Positions 23,443 to 34,909 of a stretch of DNA of 64,000 nucleotides are shown here, piece after piece. The DNA is from Rhynochetos jubatus (Eukaryota; Chordata; Aves; Eurypygiformes; Rhynochetidae). Both the position numbers and the translations under genes were made by a program. Each line of letters begins with the position of its first letter. Position 1 is the stretch's first letter. The stretch is from positions 102,583,086-102,647,085 of the forward strand of contig CM050650.1 in NCBI GenBank assembly GCA_027574665.1. The letters run 5' to 3'. The notes below the pieces were generated by a model. It did not search any database, was not told where the DNA came from, and was given only the letters and a program-made list of their open reading frames with translations.

Positions 23443-24285
23443 CCTCAACATATGAACAGCTTCATAATGGTGATATGATTGTCCAATTATAGCTTAATAT
23501 TACATTGTTAACTGAATTCCTTACTTTCTTCTTAGTTGTATTTTTTATATAACTGTACAATTTGTTTCTGTCTATGACAGCTAAAATGAAGAGATGGAAC
23601 TCTTGAATTTTTGTACTGTTGGTCTATTCATCTTTCATGCCACTTAATTTTTATCTTGCTCTATAGCAGGGTAGTTTTGAATTGTTCCAATGAGCTCTAA
23701 CAGGGATCTTAGAGGACAACCCACTCCAAAAGGATCTCCCAAAGGGTCTGTATCTCATTTGACTTCTACACTACACAGGGCTTTAACACTTAGCCCATTC
23801 TCACATAATACCTACATTTTTCACCCTCAGCAACTATGCACCATGTGCATTAAATTATGCTCTCAGTTCAGTTTTGCCTAGGAAAACATTCCCATGGGTA
23901 GCCAGCTTTCCCTAGAGAGAGCTTGCCTTAAATGAGCAAGACAGTCTGCAGTTGATATAGATGAATTTATTCATTCCATTAGATTTTTTTCTTTAAACAA
24001 AATTGTTTAAAAAAAATGCTAATACACTTTTTGGTGAAAAGAAGTGTGTCAAAATATTATTTTATTTTTCTCAAAACAGATATATATATAAAACTCCCAC
24101 AAGATTTTTAATGTATAAGTAAAAAAAGAAACCATTTTAATTTTACCTTTGATAGATAATAATAGTATTAAAATTAAAAGAGACTGCAGTCACTGAAAAT
24201 CTCAAACAAGAAATTCTTCAAAATATATAAAAAGAAATGAGTTTTCCTTCAGTGCATTCAGTCAGAAAAATCAGGTGAGAACTAG
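23443..24285. other. Unique AT-rich noncoding DNA
   Basis: No feature recognised, apart from a short TA run near 24,081-24,090. Confidence 0.5.
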
Positions 24286-24412
24286 AGAGTCATAGGATAA
24301 TTCAGGTTGGAAGAGAACTTAGGAGGTCTCTGATCCAGACACTTGCTCAAAGCAAGTTGCTTAAGCATTTATTCAGTAAGGTCTTGAAAACTTGCCATCC
24401 TTGAACAAATAT
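24286..24412 (-). mobile_element. Old CR1 3' fragment
   Basis: 'agagtcataggataattcag' then 'gttggaagagaacttagga' and 'ggtctctgatccagac' correspond to the complement of an older CR1 3' end (tcatagaatcattcaggttggaa-...-ctgagatcatc). The 'aagcaagttgcttaag' and 'ggtcttgaaaacttgcca' parts continue the match. It is well diverged. Confidence 0.65.
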
Positions 24413-25350
24413 TTTTGAACCTTATTAGATCTTTCCTTTCCCTTTATGTTCCTAGTTTATATTCCAAAATCGAGAAATTCCCAGAATAACAAATGGATGC
24501 CCAGCTCCTATCTCCCTTTCTTGCTACCACCAATCACCATTTACACTCGAGATTCTTTATACAAGACTACTTTCTATAAAGGAAACATGGTTACCATGGA
24601 TGCTCTTCCTACCTTAGTAAGCCTGCTGTTGCTTTTTATGATTATTGTGCCATCTCTGGTCTCTCTTGTTACATAGATTTTTGTGTTGCAATGTGCCACG
24701 TAAAACCTGTATTACAGTTCATTCAGTTCAAACTTCCACAAGTTTCATTAAACAGTTCAGATCTGAAATTTTACTTTGACCATTTCATGTCATATACATG
24801 ACAGGCACTTATTTCCAGAATACGAGTATACATTTTTACCCATCATTACTTGCATATAACCCTGCTACACAGGATTGAGCTGAGGGTTTTCTGAACAAAC
24901 CCACTCAGAGGACATTAATTTTTTTTTTTTTTTTTTGGCGTTACACAATTTTATTATCTCAAACTCTGTATAAACTTTATACAGAATGATTAAAAAAAAA
25001 GGCCTAACTTCAGGAGTTGCCCATGATACCAGTACTTGCCTATTTTGTTTCTTCTAACAGCTTGTTAAGAATGGAACAGACACCTTTGTCTTACCTGAGC
25101 CCCAAAACAAGATTTGAAAGTCCTTGCAAGATAACTGCAGAACACAAAGGAATTCAGAGTGGTTTTGTGTTTCAGATAGCAATATATTTGTCTGCTTGGT
25201 TTCCTATTTACATTCATCATTCAAAAACCTACATAATTTTCTTAGACACCTAGAACAAGAATTCATTGAGTATTTAAAATGTGCAGTATTCAGTAAGGCT
25301 TTAATTTTACAATATTCCTTTTTTAATTTTGCCTCAGCTGTTAAGAGTTT

Positions 25351-25387
<37 letters not shown>

Positions 25388-26642
25388 CATTTGACAGTCT
25401 TTTAGATGGTAATAAAGATGGTAATAAGTTCTTCTTTTGTGAAAATTAGAAAAGGTTATAGAAGAAAATCTTACAATATAGGTCTGGAAAAGGTCAGCTA
25501 GGTCTTGTGCTGAGACAGAATCAGTTCTACCCAATAGTTAACAGAGAAGATCAAAATCTGGTGTTACTGCTGTCCTTGTTGAAGTCAGATGCCCTTTCAC
25601 TGAAGATGGATCAAGACAAATTACAGAAAAGGCTGGAGAAAAAAACTGCACTTGCAACAGGCATTCTGAGCTGCCCCTTTAAGATCTTCCAAACTTGTAG
25701 AAACATCAGGCTGTTTAAGAGACTGCTTTTTAGCTGCTCTTTCCCTGTGGCTCACAGCAGCACTGTGATAGTCTTGGTTCACTAAACTGGCTTTCTGGCT
25801 TTCAAAGCCACAAAAGACAGACATAGGGAAGAAGAAAACAATACAGTAGAGAAAGACAGCAAATAAAAATGTTTGTAACATTATGCATACAATTTTTACA
25901 CTAGCTTATGTTCAAGATCTTGCCAATCCATGGAAGACAGGAGGGTGGTATGAATAGTGTACCTTTGCTTTTATTCAGAATGTTTGATGCTAAAGATCGA
26001 ACAATCGAGATGGTTGAGTGAGTGGAAATTGAAAAGAGTGAGGTTTGCTGCCAGATTTCCCATGAAGACACTTTTAAGACTTCATAATAGAGCAATAGAT
26101 GAAAATGTTCAGCTGCTCAGTATTTTATTGAAAGTGCATTCTAGGGAATTTTTTTAATGTATCAGTTTAGGCACATTGATTTTTGTTCCCTTATTTCTCT
26201 GTTTTATGATACATGGTTTCAGCTTAGCCATTTCTCATTTAATCAGATTTTTTTTCTATATTCTCATTGACACTAATTCAGTCATCTTCTTTGACTATTA
26301 CAATTTCTTTCAATACACAAAGTTAGATTTTTGTTTCTGTGACTTGTAATTCTCATATTTTTACTTCTTTTAACATTCACATAGAAATATTCACATCTGT
26401 CATAAAATCAAATGGATGTTCTTTTGGTTAAGTTATACTAAGTAAACTGAAACAGGACAGAAAAACTTAGCTTGAGATGTAAACCAGAAAGTATCAGGGA
26501 CAAACTAACATAAGAGAAAATGGAGAAATGTGATGTGTATTCAGTAAATTGTGTGAAGCAGTATATAGAAGCTGTCACAACTTTAAAGTTTCGTTTAAGG
26601 TTGCCTTGTTGAAAATGAGCTCTTGACTGCCAAATATGCAGG
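24413..26642. other. Unique noncoding DNA with homopolymers
   Basis: No gene recognised. T18 (24,919-24,936) and A27 (25,355-25,381) runs occur. The frames next to them (25,124-25,405; 25,334-25,534) gain Lys or Phe stretches from the A run. The overlapping frames at 25,507-25,785 and 25,621-25,881 on opposite strands lack domains. Confidence 0.5.
25355..25381. repeat. A27 homopolymer
   Basis: The longest A run in the window, with no recognisable retrotransposon body upstream. Confidence 0.85.
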
Positions 26643-26690
26643 TGTCTTTCCAGCCCAAACCGTTCTATGCTTCTATGATTCTATGATATT
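26643..26690 (+). mobile_element. CR1 3' tail only
   Basis: 'tctttccagcccaaaccgtt' followed by CTATGATTCTATGAT octamers is the last 50 or so bases of a plus-strand CR1. It is among the shortest possible insertions. Confidence 0.85.
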
Positions 26691-27887
26691 TTCATGAGTA
26701 TGTACAGAAGCACTAATGAAATATTTTAAAATAGAAATATTATTGACAAATCACAACACAAATCACAGTTACCTTCATTACCTGGTTTGTTTAAACCTGT
26801 TGTTCATTCCTGTTCATAAAACCTGCTGCAATCTTGAAGTTAGGAGAAAGCAGTAGATGTGGTACTCACAAATATGGCCAAAGTGTCATTAATTATATTA
26901 TTTTACAGCTTCTACAGACACTGAGGTCTCTCACCCAATCTTAATAAAGGGTAATAAAAGCATTACAGAGGCCACTAGTAATTCCCCATCAAATTGTCCT
27001 ATGACATCTTAAACTCACTATTGATTGGTCTGGGACAGGCCAGTCAATGAGGAGAGAACTGATAGTGGTATATAGTTTCTGCTGCTGTGGAAATGTTTAA
27101 AGTTTAAGAAATATAACACAGATATAAATCATATACAACTAATCAGTGGTCTTGAAAAATCTTACTATTTTCAGATACAACAGAATATTTTATTACTAGA
27201 ATTACTGATTCTGACTGACATGACAGCAATACCTACTAAATGGCAATTCAGATGTTAATATTAATCACAGATCCAGAAAACATTTGATGAAAACGGGGTT
27301 TTAAAATTCAAAGCCATAGGTTGTTAGGGCTGTTGTCAAGCACTACTTTCAAAACAAAGATGACTCCTGGTCTTTAGGGGTCCATTTAGAAAGTAAATGC
27401 TGAACAGTCCTTTTAATTTGAATTTTGACAGCTTAGAACAGCTTGGTAGAATTTCAGAGGGTCCCACAGCACTAAATACCTGAAGTTAGGTCTTCAATAT
27501 TCAGCAGGTTCCCATTTCTCACAATATTCCCTTTTCCTGTTGTAGTGGCATTTGTCAAAGCCATTATTTGTTTTGTATGATTAATGTAAACTTGGTTTAG
27601 TGCATCCTTGTACTTCTACATGTACTTATTACTTGTAATATCTCTTGTTTTCCTTGATACTTAAATAAAAGATACTTTTTCCTCTACTCACATTGTTTTC
27701 CCCATGAGTAATGAAATAACAAAGACACTGTAACACAAGACAATGTTAAGAAATATTAATTTATCATCACTCTGGATGAAAGGGAATCCACTGTTGATAA
27801 TAATATTAATGATTTGGTAATATTTGATGCAGAAAAATACTGTATAAACTAAAAATGTATACATGTTGTTGTAGAAAGGCTTGCTTT
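26691..27887. other. Unique AT-rich noncoding DNA
   Basis: No feature recognised. Confidence 0.5.
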
Positions 27888-29185
27888 AGAATAGAATTGC
27901 ATAGTATAGTGGAGTTTGAAGGGACCTAAAATGATCATCTGGTCCAATTTCCTGACCACTTTAGAGATGACCAAATGTTAAAGCATGTTATTAAGGGCAT
28001 TGTACAAATGACTCTTAAATACCGATAGACTTGCAGCATCAACCAACAGTCTAGGAACAGTTTGACCACCTTTTCAGTAAGGAAATGTTTCCTAATGTCA
28101 AATCTAACCCTGTCTTGTTGTAGTTTTGAACCATTCCCATGCGTCCTGTCACTGGATGCTAGGGAAAAATGCTCAGCAACTCCCTCTCTAATTCCCTTCC
28201 TCAGGAAACTGTAGAAAGCAATGAAAGCCCCTCAGTCTCTTATTAAAACTGCACAAGCCCGAAGTCCTCATCTGCTGCTCACAGGGCATTTCTTCCAGCC
28301 CTTTCACCATCTTTCTTTCCCTCCTCTGGACACATTCAAGGACCTTCACATCTTTAAATTTTGGGGCCCAGAACTGCACACAGTATTCAAGGTGAGGCTG
28401 CACCAATGCTGAATATAGTGGGATAATCACCTCTTTTGACCACCTGTGTTTGATGAACTCCAGGGTACAATTTGCCCTCATAGCTTCCAGGGCACTCTGC
28501 TGACTCATGTTGAGCTTGCTCTTGACCAGTACCCCCAGATCCCTTTTGCAGGGCTGCTTTCAGCAACCCCTCACAAAATTTATACTTGTGCCTGGTATTG
28601 CTCTATCCCAGATGAAGAATTTGGCGTTTGTTCTTGTTAGATTTCATGCCATGAATGATTGCCCAATGTTCCAATCTATCTAGATCCCGCTGCAAGTCAT
28701 CTTGTCCCTTGAGGCAGTCAACAGTACCTCCCAGTTTAGTAGCATCAGTAAGTTTGCTACTGGTGCATTTAACTCCTGAATCTGTGTCGTTAATAAAAAC
28801 ATTGAACAGAATTAGCTCTTGAACTGAGCCCTGAGAAACACCACCACTGACTGGCCACCAGTGAGATGTAACTCCACTCACTATAACCCTTTGAGCTCTG
28901 CCCTTCAGCCAGTTCTTCACCCAGTACCCCATAAACCCACTTGTCCCATAGTTGGAAAACTTGTCCAGAAGGATACTATGCTAGACAGTGTCAAAAGCCT
29001 TACTGTAATCCAGAAAGATTACTTCCACTACCTTTCCTCTATCCACTATGTGGGTGACCTTACTGTAGAAGGATATCGAATTTGTTAAACAGGGTTTTCT
29101 CTTTGTAAACCTATGTTGACTGTGACCGATGGTGACTTTGTTCTTTAAATGTCTTTCAATAGCACTTCTCAAAGCCAAGATAAAT
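27888..29185 (-). mobile_element. Old CR1 LINE, 1.3 kb, minus strand
   Basis: The 3' end lies at 27,888 (degenerate 'gaattgcatagtatagtgga', 'tttgaagggaccta', 'gatcatctggtccaa'). The complement of ORF2 follows back into the reverse transcriptase. Reverse-strand frames give, in LINE order: LTNSISFYSKVTHIVDRGK and IFLDYSKAFDTV (28,981-29,178, RT block A); a block-B region with GGVSQGSVQELILFNVFIND and then LTDATKL where F/YADD is expected (28,603-28,932); and the thumb VIIPLYSALVQPHLEYCVQF and RRERKMVKGLEEM (28,188-28,508). Several frameshifts separate them. The catalytic Asp pair is lost. It is an older subfamily than the copies at 53 and 62 kb. Confidence 0.92.
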
Positions 29186-30352
29186 TGAAAGGAAAATTGT
29201 CTATAAGGAAAAATACAGATAGAAAAATCTGAATGGAAATGGGTAACACTTGAAGAAGAAAGGTATGATAGTAGAATTCAGGAGTGCAGTTCATCGGAAC
29301 ATTCATCCTGGTTCTTTGTGAAATTAAAGCAACAGTTAAAAGTACAAAGCAAATGGAGTAAAGGTAAATAAATAGAAGTCACATATAAAACAAGAATGTT
29401 GTAAATCAGAAGAATCAATTACCTCTTTAACTGTAAGATATGTATCCACTATTTTGCTAGTAGTAGTAGAATGTTATTTTTACCCTTTTGTATGTCCTTC
29501 TAAAACATGAAGAATGTAAACAAAGAAAACTGACAGGACACCATGCACATCTCAGAACTATGGAAAACTATTAATGAAAATGATGTCTTAGACTGGTTAT
29601 GACAACCCTAGAAACAATATATTGTCCCATTTACTCATTTTAAAGATTACATAATTAAATATCTCTCCTTCTGAAGTTGCAGATCTGAAAAATTACCCAT
29701 CCAGAATGCCACAAAATAAATGAGGAGACACACACCAGGTGAGTCTCGTGCACTTTATCACTATACAAGAATTTATCACATGTGTATGGTGCCATGATTA
29801 GAGGCATAAGTAAATATCTGCTTTTGCTTAAAAAATAGCAACAAAAATATCCCACAAGTTCTCAATCTTTTACTCAGTCAACAAAAATGATAAAAAATAA
29901 AATATCACTAATAGTTATTTTTAAATTACTTGTCTCAAAAAACTTGAATGACAAAATCCCTAAGAGATCTCTGGCCCACTGGAGCTACCAGAAAACAGAA
30001 ACCTATTGTGTCAGTACTCAGAAAAGATAAAAGAGGCTGAACTGTTAGCTAGAAGTTGTGTAGTTGGACTTAAATACTTAAGGGGACAAAGAAAAATTCA
30101 TAAAGGAATAAAATACCAAACAAATGAAAAAAGAGTGTTAGTTGAATGGCTTTTTTAATGCATCTTGTATACACAACTGATTTTATTATGACAAGTTTAA
30201 AAAATGGCAAATGAGAAGATATAATACACTAAAACCTTTGGAATACATTCAGTATCATAATTACATTTTATTTCCATTAAGAATTAATGTACATATCAAC
30301 AAACAACAAATTCGAACAGTTTCCAAAACTGTTACATTTCACACGATACCCT
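29186..30352. other. Unique AT-rich noncoding DNA
   Basis: No gene, RNA or transposon recognised. Confidence 0.5.
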
Positions 30353-31003
30353 ACAGTTCTTCATGAACTGTCCCAGTGCGGGTATTTTCCATGGGGTGCC
30401 ATCTTTCAGGAACAGACTGCTCCAGCAATTTTGGGACTGCAGGGTCTGAAGTCCTGCCAGCAAACCTGCTCCAGCCTAGGCTCCTCTCTCCATGGGGACA
30501 CAGGTCCTTGAAGGCGTATGCCTTGGCGTGGGCTTCCCACAGGGTCACAACCTCCTTTGGGCATCCCTCTGCTACGGTGTGGGGTCCTCCCTGGGCTGCA
30601 GGTGGGTCTCTGCTACACCTTGACCCTCCATGGCTGCAGGGGCACAACTGGCCTCACCATGGTCTGCACCACGGGCTGCTGGGGAATCTCTCCTCTGGTA
30701 CCTGGAGCACCTCTTCTAGCTCCTTCTCTGCTGACCGTGGTGTCTGCAGAGTTATTTCTCTCATATCATACTCTCTCTGCTGCAATTTTCTCTCCCCATT
30801 TTTTTTTTTTTACTCCTCTTACATATGTTATCCCACAGCACTATCACGGTCACTGACTGGCTCAGCCTTGGTGATCAGTAGATCCATCTTGGAGCTGGCT
30901 GGCATTGGCTTTATCAGACACACGGGAGGCTTCCAGCAGCTTCTCACAGAAGGCACCCCTGTAGCCCTCCCCTACAAAAACCTTGTGATACAAACCCAAT
31001 ACC
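30353..31003 (-). mobile_element. Long avian ERV LTR, 3'-truncated copy
   Basis: On the plus strand this is the complement of a long (about 0.9-1.2 kb) avian LTR: imperfect repeats around 'tgctccag', 'gggtcacaacctcctt', 'ctccctgggctgcaggtggg', 'tgtctgcagagttatttctc', and the end 'tacaaaaaccttgtgataca' plus 'aacccaata'. Transcription orientation is therefore minus, starting near 31,003. The downstream part of the LTR is missing at 30,353. The antisense strand carries a 223-codon open frame (30,376-31,047). The same family occurs at 32,788-33,655 and 34,910-36,272. Confidence 0.78.
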
Positions 31004-32782
31004 CAGGCAAAAGAGATCCTGTATCAGAAAGCCAGAAAACATACTGACTGCCCAGTGGCTCAGACATACACTGTGGGTCTACAATTAACCTTGCAAATTC
31101 TCAGTGAAAGAACATACTGTAAATAAACAGATTCCTATGCTTTACAGAAACATCTCTCCCAAACTTTTACGTATGGAACAAAACGCCTTTAAATAAAAAG
31201 CCATATGCAAAATTGTATGTCTGGGAGAAATGAATGATAATCCATGAGAAAACATTAGCAATAATCACAAACACTAAGAAATCTTTGCAAACCCTCTGAG
31301 TGTTATAGTTAAAAATCATCTAACACAGCTGGATTGGTTATTTCTTGTGATTGTGGGTAACTCAGTACTAGCATCCTCGCAGCATTGTGTTGCACAGACA
31401 TGATGAGACAGCAGTCCAGTTGCAAGGCGTTAGAACTCTTGCAAAAGTATAGCCACATCACAATGTGACTTAAACTAGCAATGTCTAAAGGACATAAATA
31501 CAATGCTAACAAAATCAGAAATGTATGCAGTAATAAGGAAAGGATAAAATATTACCGTGTCACTAGGGATAAAATTTCAGTGTATAACATTATTTTTAAA
31601 TTAACACAAAAATAATGTTTGGTTAACATGCTGCTGAAGAACTAAAATCTCTTCAGAAAACTGATTAATATGAATATTTTAGCATATTCTACCTATTATG
31701 TTATCAGATTAATAATAAATAAATAAAATCTTATTCTTGGAGCCATATCTATTGAGGAAGTAAACATGATGCCTCAGCCTTCTTATATGTGTTTGGAAAT
31801 AACAGTAATTTTGTGACAACAGAAGAAAGAAAATATTTGTGTGGGTTATATGTTAATTACAGTCACAAGACACTCAGAACAGCATAGAAGAATAGGGGTC
31901 AGCTATTCTGCAATGTCAAGAAGATTTTATCAGGTAATCTCTGAAATGTTGTCATATTTGGCCTTTACTTGAGGTCAAACAGCCTAATATTTTTTGACTG
32001 TTATAGACACTTGAAGGTCTTTATTCTTGATTTGTAGTTTTGCAATAGCTTGCTCTGTGAAATGCCAGCTGTCTGGTTATGCAAATGACTGTACGTCTTC
32101 CTTCTTTAATGTAATCTAGAGTCTTAACTGGTTTAAAATGCTGCAGGCTAAGGTGCTTTCCTCTAGAGTGTTGTGTTTAGGTGCTCAGCTATACCAGGCA
32201 GATGAGATGCTCTGAGACGTTCTGTCTATGCAGATCAGACACAAGGGAAACACCTCAAAAAGATGTGCTGCATAAAGTCCTTTAAGGCTGATTTCAAAAA
32301 GCTGTTTGCACTTCTTCAGTGCTGGTTGTCACATACCAGCTGGAACCCAAAGTGGCTGGGGAACAAGGGGAAAGAAATATGGAGCTCTTCTTTCTTTGTT
32401 AAAGAGAGTACTCACATACTATGGAGTCTGTGGAGCATTAGTATATGCAGAAGTTAACAGTTTAGCTGTAAAACTCAAGCAGACTCAGCATACATCTTTC
32501 TGTTAGCTGAGGATGGGATCTGTATTTGTTTTGGAATACAGACTTGATTAACATTGAAGCATGCACTGAGACCAGGTCAGAATCTCGACCTCTATCACCA
32601 GGAAAAGTTGAGGTATACAAAAGCACTTCTATCAGTCTAAGCAGCTAGAAGAGCTAAGGCCAAGCATCTTATAGCCTAGCCCACAATGATTTTATCCCAA
32701 GGCAGACTTTTCTTAAACCTTTTGAACACAAGTTGAACTACAACCAGGCTCAAAGCATATCAGTCTCTCTTACGTCACAGTG
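31004..32782. other. Unique noncoding DNA between two LTRs of one family
   Basis: No retroviral gag, pol or env reading frame is seen. The flanking LTRs lie on opposite strands, so they do not bound a provirus. No host exon recognised. Confidence 0.5.
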
Positions 32783-32787
32783 GTATC
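32783..32787. repeat. Target-site duplication GTATC, left copy
   Basis: GTATC directly precedes the LTR start and recurs directly after it at 33,656-33,660. Confidence 0.75.
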
Positions 32788-33655
32788 TGCGTTGGCTTTC
32801 TGTTGTGGTGGGTATTGGTAGCAGGGGAAGGACAACAGGGATGGTTCCTGTGAGAAGCTGCTAGGAGCTCCCCTGACTCCAACTTGGACCCACCTCTGGC
32901 CATGGCTGAGCCAGTCAGTACCTCTGTGATTAACATATTTAAGAAGGGAAAACAAAAAGAGAAGCAGCAGCGGAAGCAGAAACAGAGTGGACAGAGTCAA
33001 TATGAAGAGAGTAGTGGTATGTGAGGGAGAAAACCAGGCAGAAACTGAGGTCAGTGAAGAAAGGAGTGGAGGAGGTTTGCCCAAACAGAGGTTCCCCTGC
33101 ACCCCGGGATGAGAGGATAGGCGGTGTCCTTGAGGCCATGGAGGGTCATGGGGGAGCAGAGACCCACCTGCAGCCCAGGGAGGACCCCACACTAAAACAG
33201 GCAGCTGTGCCCGAAGAGGCTGTGACATTATGGTAAGCCCCTGCCAAAACAGTCTGCTCATGAAGGACCACATGGCTGGGGGGGGGCCACTCACACCAGA
33301 GCAGTTAAAGGGGAAAAGGGCAGCCCATGGGAAGAAATTACGACAGGGAAGTTTGTGGAGAACTGTCTCCTGTGGGAGGGACCCCATGTGGCAGCAGGGG
33401 AAGAGTGTGAAGAGCAATATGTTTGATTTTGTCTCTCATTGCCCTACTCTGATTTGGATTGGTAACATATTAAGTGGATTTTCCTTCTGCAAGTCCAGTC
33501 TGTTTTGCCCATGACAATAGCTGATGAGTGATCCCTCTCTGCCCTTGTCTCAACCCACAAGTCTTTCCTTATTTTTACCTCCCTATTGGCCTGGGAGGGG
33601 GAGTGGGCAAGGGCTCTCATGGTCTTTTTTTGCTAGTTGGGCTTAAACCATGAGA
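32788..33655 (+). mobile_element. Solo LTR of the long avian family, 868 bp
   Basis: It starts TGCGTTGGCTTTCTGT and ends AAACCATGAGA; the usual terminal CA has become GA. It is flanked by perfect GTATC duplications. Internal order in sense: 'gtgagaagctgctaggagct', a TATA-like 'catatttaag' at 32,934-32,943, a purine-rich transcribed part, 'tgcagcccagggaggacccc'-type repeats, 'tgtgggagggaccccatgtg', 'gtctgttttgcccatgaca' and 'tctcaacccaca'. Nothing internal to a provirus is present, so it formed by recombination between two LTRs. The reverse strand is open for 215 codons (32,770-33,417). Confidence 0.88.
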
Positions 33656-33660
33656 GTATC
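33656..33660. repeat. Target-site duplication GTATC, right copy
   Basis: Partner of 32,783-32,787. Confidence 0.75.
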
Positions 33661-34657
33661 ATGATGTAAGTACCAAGATTTTCCTAAACAACATCAAGGT
33701 TGTCTTGCTCCACAATGAAACAAATAGTTGTAAACCATAATAAATAAAAATCCTACCAACAGTTCATTTTCTTACCCATATATAAACTACTCCTCTCACC
33801 TGACAATTGTTTGAGATACAGGGCCAATCTGTTCTTTAAACACACACTAGTTACAGAATGCAAATGAATGAAGATAAATAATGAATGAATGAAGACGAGT
33901 AATGAGAAGGAAAAAGCAGAGAAAAAGGAAACAAATTTTTTTTATTAAATCTCATAGAGGAGAGGAGTAAACACTGGTTTCATCACCACATCCACTGAAG
34001 AAAGGGAGAACAAAATTATGATGAGATGAACATGTTTCAATTAATTATCCTTTATTTTTGTGTGGGAGGTTTTTTTACAAAATGTCCTTTCTGCAGAATT
34101 TTTCTTTTTTAGGTAGTAAATGCTACAATGTAAATGAAGTATTTTAGGACACTGTATCTTGCACTCATTTCCACTATATTATATAGTACAATTTAAGATG
34201 TATCTTCAGTATTTAAACTGGTTAATGTAACTGCACAGATTCACAGTTCTCACAGGATTTAAAATTACTCATTAAAAATGGTTTTAAAAATTATTTACAG
34301 TTTTGGGAAGAAGTCTTAGTTGCATTTTGACTGTTATATAATTTATGCTTCTTGGTATAGAAATTGAAAGTACTCTTCATGTTTGGATTAAAACGTTCTC
34401 CATGAAGAAAATAATTTGCTGATTTAAACCAAAGATGGTAGAAAAAGAAAGACATGGAGTGCTAAATATGCTGAAAAATAAGTTGAACATAATGAATCAA
34501 AAAAAAAAAAAGCTTGCTGATTTCAAAGAAAGAAAAAATCGGAGGCAATGTAATTTCCCTAATTTCCTAGCAAATCATCATTTTACACATATAATAACAT
34601 TAAGAAAGTACTGCATACTTGATGCTAGTCAGAGTGGATGAAAATCTATAAAGTAGG
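33661..34657. other. Unique AT-rich noncoding DNA
   Basis: No feature recognised. The Lys-rich 68-codon frame at 34,435-34,641 comes from an A-run region. Confidence 0.5.
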
Positions 34658-34909
34658 TGTGCTGATTTTGGCTGGCATAAATTCTTCTTTGTTAATTTTC
34701 TTCATAGTAGATAATATGGGGCTATGTTTTGGATTTGTGCTGGAAACAGTGTTGATAATAAGAGATGTTCTCATTATTGCTGAGCAGTGCTATACAGAGT
34801 CAAGGCCCTTTCTGCTCCTCACACCATCCCACTAGCAAGTAGGTTGGGGTTCACAAGGACTTGGAAGGGGACACATCTGGGACAGCTCATCCCAACTGAC
34901 CAAAGGTTT

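Noticed and set aside
24585..24600. CATGGTTACCATG palindrome as a regulatory site
   Set aside because: A 13-base odd-centred palindrome is expected by chance several times in 64 kb, and it matches no specific binding site.
25355..25381. A27 run as the tail of a SINE or processed pseudogene
   Set aside because: The upstream sequence has no tRNA, 7SL, 5S or mRNA-like body and no target duplication that I can see. Avian genomes are also poor in such elements.
30376..31047. 223-codon plus-strand frame as a host gene
   Set aside because: It lies antisense inside an LTR, runs past the LTR end into unique DNA, and has no domain. It is kept only as part of the antisense-frame observation.
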